Positions 60,488 through 64,000 of a stretch of DNA of 64,000 nucleotides are shown here, one piece after another; within the stretch, counting starts at the first letter, position 1, and each line of letters begins with the position of its first letter. A model generated the notes under the pieces. It was not told the origin of the DNA and searched no databases. It was given only the letters and a program-made list of their open reading frames with translations. The translations under genes and the position numbers were made by a program. The stretch comes from Saprospira sp. CCB-QB6. GTDB lineage: Bacteria > Bacteroidota > Bacteroidia > Chitinophagales > Saprospiraceae. The DNA is taken from the NCBI RefSeq assembly GCF_028464065.1, contig NZ_CP116808.1:2497501-2561500 (forward strand), written 5' to 3'.

Positions 60488-60511
60488 CATCAATAGGAGG
60501 GATAAGGAGAA

Positions 60512-62041
60512 TTAGAATCTAAACCCTAGGGTCATCATAAAAAGCCCAACAGTTTCGCTATTGCTCGTTCTGGGATTATTATAGATAGAAGTTGCATAAT
60601 AGGGAGAGTATTCAAAATCTCTGATGGTCCGCATATAGCTAAGATCAAAAAAGATATGTTCTTGGCGGAACCCAATCCCTGCCGAAATATCATGGCGCAA
60701 ATCATCTACCCCCTGCACTTGGTCCAAATAAGGAGAGCTTTGTAGGCGGTAGCCGGCTCTTAAGCGTAGGGTTTTGATGGCCAGTTCGCCCCCAACTCTT
60801 AGTCGGTAAGCGCCCTGATAAGTGTCTACAATTGCATTGTTTACCGCATCAATAAAGGCTTGGTCGCCTGCGGTGGCATTTTCATCAGAAGCTTGGAGGG
60901 CAAAGCTACTGCCTGCATAATTGAGATATTCGCCATCTATGCCCAAATAGCCCTTAATGGGGTCGGTTTTTCCACCAAAGGTATGTCCCATACTGAGGGC
61001 AAAAACCCAGGGAGAAAAGAAATCCTGTTTGTACTCTGCCGTAGGAGAGACCCAAGGTTCGGTAGCTGATGTTTCTCTAAGGGTATCATTCCAAACAACG
61101 GCCCCACTAAGTTCGGTATCTAGATTTTCGGTCAGGCTCATGGCTGTGGGGGTATGCATATTGAGTCCCACTCTTAGGCGTTTGTTGACCCGATAAATAA
61201 GGCCCAGTTTGAGGTTGATGCCTGTTCCTCGGACGGTACGGATTTCGTCAAAATTAAGCGATTTAAAGTCCATGTTTCCCGTGGGTTCTGTTTCGCTATA
61301 ACTTCTAAAATCTCTGAAGTTGAGGAAAGTAATGCCCAAGCTTCCACCAATATAGAGCTTGTTTTTGTAGTTACCTGCTAGGGCAATATTGAGTTCATTG
61401 ATGCCTCCAGATTGGCGGACCAGTTGGCTTTTTTGAATATAAGCGCGATTAGAATCGACTACCGAGCCTACATAATCGGTGCCGCCGCCTGGGTTATCAA
61501 TAAAGTAGGCATCCCAAGCGAGGCGTTCTTCAAAGGGGTCTAAATCATCGGGAACGGCATTGGCGGCATTGGCCTCTTGGGTGAAGTTAATAATGCGAGA
61601 GCCCGTAGAGGTTCCAGAAAAAGAATAGGTTCTGTTAAAAGAGGCGATTTTGCCGAAGCTAATACCAAAATTGACAAAGCGCCAATCTGTACTTTGTTCA
61701 TTGGCGAGGACTAGGCCCACTGAGCCCATATTAAAGCTCAGGCGGTTGTTGCTAGAGCGGGGGAGTGTACTATCGGCTAAAAACTGGCTTTTGATATTGG
61801 CGAATTGTAGGCCAGGGCTAATACTAAACTCAGCGCCTCGGTAAACGGCTAGTCCGGCGGGATTGCCATTGAGGCTGCTCATATCGGCTCCTAAGGCGCC
61901 TAGAGCGCCGCCAACGGCAAGGCTACGGGCAGTATTGGGTTGTATGCGTTCGGAAAAGAGCAGGGCATCGCTGCTCATTTGGGCCATAAGGGTCGTACTG
62001 AAGATGGAGAAAAATACGAAGAGACTAAATTTGTTCATCAT
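60512..62041 (-). CDS. FadL/OMPP1/TodX-like outer membrane transporter
   Basis: 509 residues with signal peptide MMNKFSLFVFFSIFSTTLMAQ. The plug-hatch start reads ALLFSERIQPNTARSLAVGGALGALGADMSSLNGNPAGLAVY, with the N-P-A-G loop of the FadL family. About 14 amphipathic strands follow (for example AEFSISPGLQF and LRAGYRLQSSPYLDQV), ending in MMTLGFRF with a terminal Phe. It likely passes hydrophobic compounds such as fatty acids across the outer membrane. Single gene. Its 5' neighbour region holds GC-rich copy 20. Confidence 0.88.
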   Translation of the reverse strand: MMNKFSLFVFFSIFSTTLMAQMSSDALLFSERIQPNTARSLAVGGALGALGADMSSLNGNPAGLAVYRGAEFSISPGLQFANIKSQFLADSTLPRSSNNRLSFNMGSVGLVLANEQSTDWRFVNFGISFGKIASFNRTYSFSGTSTGSRIINFTQEANAANAVPDDLDPFEERLAWDAYFIDNPGGGTDYVGSVVDSNRAYIQKSQLVRQSGGINELNIALAGNYKNKLYIGGSLGITFLNFRDFRSYSETEPTGNMDFKSLNFDEIRTVRGTGINLKLGLIYRVNKRLRVGLNMHTPTAMSLTENLDTELSGAVVWNDTLRETSATEPWVSPTAEYKQDFFSPWVFALSMGHTFGGKTDPIKGYLGIDGEYLNYAGSSFALQASDENATAGDQAFIDAVNNAIVDTYQGAYRLRVGGELAIKTLRLRAGYRLQSSPYLDQVQGVDDLRHDISAGIGFRQEHIFFDLSYMRTIRDFEYSPYYATSIYNNPRTSNSETVGLFMMTLGFRF

Positions 62042-62120
62042 TTATATTTTTTATGTGGTTCAATCTAAATTGTACTTCTAGGTCCTCTCAATTTTAGCGC
62101 CATCCTAAATAGGGTTAGGG

Positions 62121-62256
62121 AGGCGGCGGAGCCGCCTCGGCTGAGGGATGGACAGCAGTGGCCGTCAGGCCAGACCCAGCGGGCGAAGCCCGCGCAGGGC
62201 CGAGCGAGTAGCGAGCTGCGACACAGCCCGACCCGCCCGCAGGGCGGGGCAGCCCC
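62121..62256 (-). repeat. GC-rich dispersed element, copy 20
   Basis: Reverse orientation of the GGGGCTGCCCC type, with outer hairpin GGCGGCGGAGCCGCC. The central slot is GCGGGCGAAGCCCGC. It ends CGCAGGGCGGGGCAGCCCC. Confidence 0.85.
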
Positions 62257-62314
62257 AAAATACTTGGAATAGAAAAAAAAAGGAAAATAATCCAGTGGGC
62301 TGCTTAAAATAGGC

Positions 62315-62322
62315 TATTTTTG
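62315..62322 (+). promoter_or_regulatory. Candidate -7 box (TATTTTTG) for folD
   Basis: Exact TAnnTTTG match, 33 nt before the ATG at 62356. The -33 element is not clear. Confidence 0.42.
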
Positions 62323-62355
62323 GGGGCATTAAACCACCCTCAAAGAAATAGGTCC

Positions 62356-63252
62356 ATGCAACTTTTAGATGGTAAAGCCCTCTCTCAAAGTATTCAGTTA
62401 GAGCTCAAAGCAGAAGTAGAACAGCTCCTTGCCCAAGGCGGCCGTGCCCCTCATTTGGTGGCCGTATTGGTTGGCGAGCATCCGGCTTCGGCCAGCTATG
62501 TACGCAATAAAATGCGGGCTTGTGAAAGAGCTAATTTTCGTTCTAGTTTGAAGCAATTGGCGGCAGATATTAGCCAGGAAGAATTGTTGGCAGAAATAGC
62601 TGCGCTCAATCAAGATCCTGAAGTGGATGGCTATATTTTGCAGTTGCCATTGCCTGCTCATATAGATGAACACTTAGTGACGCAGGCGGTTGCGCCCGAG
62701 AAGGATGTAGATGGATTTCATCCCTATAATTTGGGACAAATGTTATTGGGCGAAGATTGTTATTTGCCAGCTACGCCCATGGGGATGATCACGCTTTTGG
62801 AGCGTTATGGGATCGAGACCGCGGGCAAAGAAGCGGTTGTGATTGGTCGCTCGAACATTGTGGGTCGTCCGATGAGTGTATTGCTTTCTCGCAAGCATCC
62901 GCAGGGCGATTGTACGGTGACGCTTTTACATAGTCGTAGCCGAGATATGGCTGAGCATTGTCGGCGGGCCGATATTATTGTGGCGGCTATTGGTCGAGCT
63001 AATTTCTTAACGGCTGATATGGTCAAAGAAGGGGCGATAATCTTGGATGTGGGCATCAATGCCGTAGATGATTCCAAGGCCAAAAGAGGGTACCGTTTGG
63101 TGGGAGATGTTGATTTTGATGCCTTAAAAGATAAAGTATCGGCGATGACGCCCGTGCCTGGAGGCGTTGGTCCAATGACCGTTGTTTCCTTATTGATGAA
63201 CTGCCTAAAAGCCTATAAAACAGGTGCAGGCAAAGCCCTAGAAAACCAGTAA
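62356..63252 (+). CDS. folD: Bifunctional methylenetetrahydrofolate dehydrogenase / methenyl-THF cyclohydrolase
   Basis: 298 residues from the ATG at 62356 (MQLLDGKALSQSIQLELKAE); a TTG-initiated extension of 12 codons is less likely. It interconverts one-carbon folates, supplying formyl-THF for purines. The YVRNKMRACERANF segment holds the catalytic Lys. It also has DGYILQLPLP, PEKDVDGFHPYNLGQ, the NADP-binding GRSNIVGRPMSVLL and the signature PVPGGVGPMTVV near the C-terminus. Cytoplasmic. It is likely co-transcribed with the penicillin acylase gene 3 bp downstream. Confidence 0.96.
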   Translation: MQLLDGKALSQSIQLELKAEVEQLLAQGGRAPHLVAVLVGEHPASASYVRNKMRACERANFRSSLKQLAADISQEELLAEIAALNQDPEVDGYILQLPLPAHIDEHLVTQAVAPEKDVDGFHPYNLGQMLLGEDCYLPATPMGMITLLERYGIETAGKEAVVIGRSNIVGRPMSVLLSRKHPQGDCTVTLLHSRSRDMAEHCRRADIIVAAIGRANFLTADMVKEGAIILDVGINAVDDSKAKRGYRLVGDVDFDALKDKVSAMTPVPGGVGPMTVVSLLMNCLKAYKTGAGKALENQ

Positions 63253-63255
63253 ACT

Positions 63256-64000
63256 ATGCGAATATTGAGTTTTGTGGCCGTATTGGTCCTTACTATATTT
63301 CTCTTTCTTTTTCTGAACTCCTCCGACTTTGCTTCTTCTCTAGTGGGGCGGATAACGAAAAAAGAAACCTTTATTCCCCCGATGGGGAAGCTATTGAGTC
63401 CGAGTTCGGGTTTTTGGCGCAATGCCGAACATGCAAATGGCCCATCTTTGCCCTCTTCTTTGCGTGATGGTTCGCTTAGCGCCCCAGTAGAATTGTTGTA
63501 TGATGAGCGCATGGTGCCGCACATCTTTGCAGACAATATGCAGGATGCCTTTTTTGCCCAGGGTTATGCTACGGCTAGCCTTCGACTTTGGCAGATGGAG
63601 TTTCAGACGCATGCTGTTTCTGGCCGTTTGGCAGAGGTTTTGGCCACCTCGGAAAAGATGCGAGAGGTTTTGCTTAAAATGGATCGTAAAAAGCGTAAAT
63701 CGGGCCTGCCTTTGGCGGCTAAAAAGACCGTAGAGCTTTGGAAGAAAGACCCCAAAACCTATGAGATCTTGCAGCGCTATGCCGATGGGGTCAATGCTTA
63801 TATTGATGATTTGTCTTATGCGGATTTGCCTTTAGAGTATAAGTTACTGAATTATCGTCCCGAAAAATGGACGGTGCTTAAATCAGCGCTTTTGCTCAAA
63901 GCCATGGCGGAGGATTTGACCGATAAAGACTATGATTTTGAGATGACCAATGCTTATAAATACTTTGGTCGAGATACCTTCAATATCTTTTATCCAGAAT
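63256..64000 (+). CDS. Penicillin acylase family protein, N-terminal part (runs off the window)
   Basis: 248 residues are visible from the ATG at 63256. An N-terminal membrane helix or uncleaved signal (ILSFVAVLVLTIFLFLFL) is followed by the family start of the alpha chain: PVELLYDERMVPHIFADN, then DAFFAQGYATASLRLWQMEFQ, which is the segment by which these Ntn-hydrolases are known. A basic region (KKRKSGLPLAAKKTVE) and YADGVNAYIDDLSYADLPLEY follow. The nucleophile Ser lies beyond the window. It could be an acyl-homoserine-lactone or beta-lactam acylase; the substrate is unknown. It is exported. Confidence 0.88.
   Translation, partial: MRILSFVAVLVLTIFLFLFLNSSDFASSLVGRITKKETFIPPMGKLLSPSSGFWRNAEHANGPSLPSSLRDGSLSAPVELLYDERMVPHIFADNMQDAFFAQGYATASLRLWQMEFQTHAVSGRLAEVLATSEKMREVLLKMDRKKRKSGLPLAAKKTVELWKKDPKTYEILQRYADGVNAYIDDLSYADLPLEYKLLNYRPEKWTVLKSALLLKAMAEDLTDKDYDFEMTNAYKYFGRDTFNIFYPE

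Noticed and set aside
1-64000. tRNA and rRNA genes
   Set aside because: No sequence with the T-arm GTTCGAATC pattern plus an acceptor stem, and no conserved rRNA segment, was recognised in a reading of both strands. A tRNAscan-SE run would settle this.

Overview
The window looks like chromosomal DNA of a marine gliding Bacteroidota of the Saprospira type. This rests on type IX secretion (T9SS) parts and cargo (PorP/SprF, GldN, PorD-family, two C-terminal sorting-domain proteins, a 1560-residue gliding-associated adhesin), Bacteroidota-only families (DUF3127, DUF4835, DUF4476-like, DUF4625-like), TAnnTTTG -7 boxes, and a very high density of GC-rich dispersed repeats in otherwise AT-richer spacers. 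The genus is an inference; no rRNA or tRNA gene was seen in the window.

Layout. 1-7.5 kb: a partial M1 metallopeptidase, a T9SS cargo protein, a small heat shock protein and a 1.2-kresidue secreted BNR/PKD/SprB protein. 7.5-8.7 kb: a composite non-coding repeat. 8.7-17.1 kb: a secreted TPR-like protein, DUF3127, PDH E1 beta, a lipoprotein, and the leftward porD-coaBC and rpoZ-bamD pairs. 17.5-22.2 kb: a cystathionine-beta-synthase-like enzyme and a leftward polysaccharide operon (Gfo/Idh oxidoreductase, lipoprotein, sugar transferase). 22.3-28.6 kb: PorP/SprF with the giant adhesin. 28.6-30.2 kb: an inverted copy of the composite repeat. 30.2-39.8 kb: free methionine sulfoxide reductase, a DUF4476-like protein with a histone-like tail, MutS2, SMI1/KNR4, a DUF4625-like lipoprotein divergent from a TonB receptor with a palindromic operator between them, and GldN. 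39.9-42.1 kb: a third composite repeat and two unknown genes. 42.6-48.6 kb: RlpA-SPOR, MscS, a stand-alone contractile-injection-system tube/LysM protein, a VWA protein and a stand-alone methylmalonyl-CoA mutase small subunit. 49.2-56.8 kb: asd, exonuclease III, ruvB, rnhB, HU, a TPR protein, a 31-residue mS38/COX24-type protein and rng with a structured leader. 57-64 kb: a glycosyltransferase, an HhH protein, a PorT-like barrel, the fourth 41-bp array, a FadL-like porin, folD and a partial penicillin acylase.

The most unusual content is non-coding. (i) Twenty copies of a 110-255 bp GC-rich element with a fixed scaffold have hairpin slots that hold different stem sequences at different copies. 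(ii) Four tandem arrays (8, 11, 8 and 14 units) all have an exact 41-bp period, made of a constant ~20-nt core plus a swappable self-complementary segment. (iii) A ~600-bp string of small palindromes is attached to three of the arrays; two copies are inverted around a 20-kb gene block. All three follow one rule, a constant scaffold with variable but self-complementary inserts, and together they form the best candidate here for an undescribed system.
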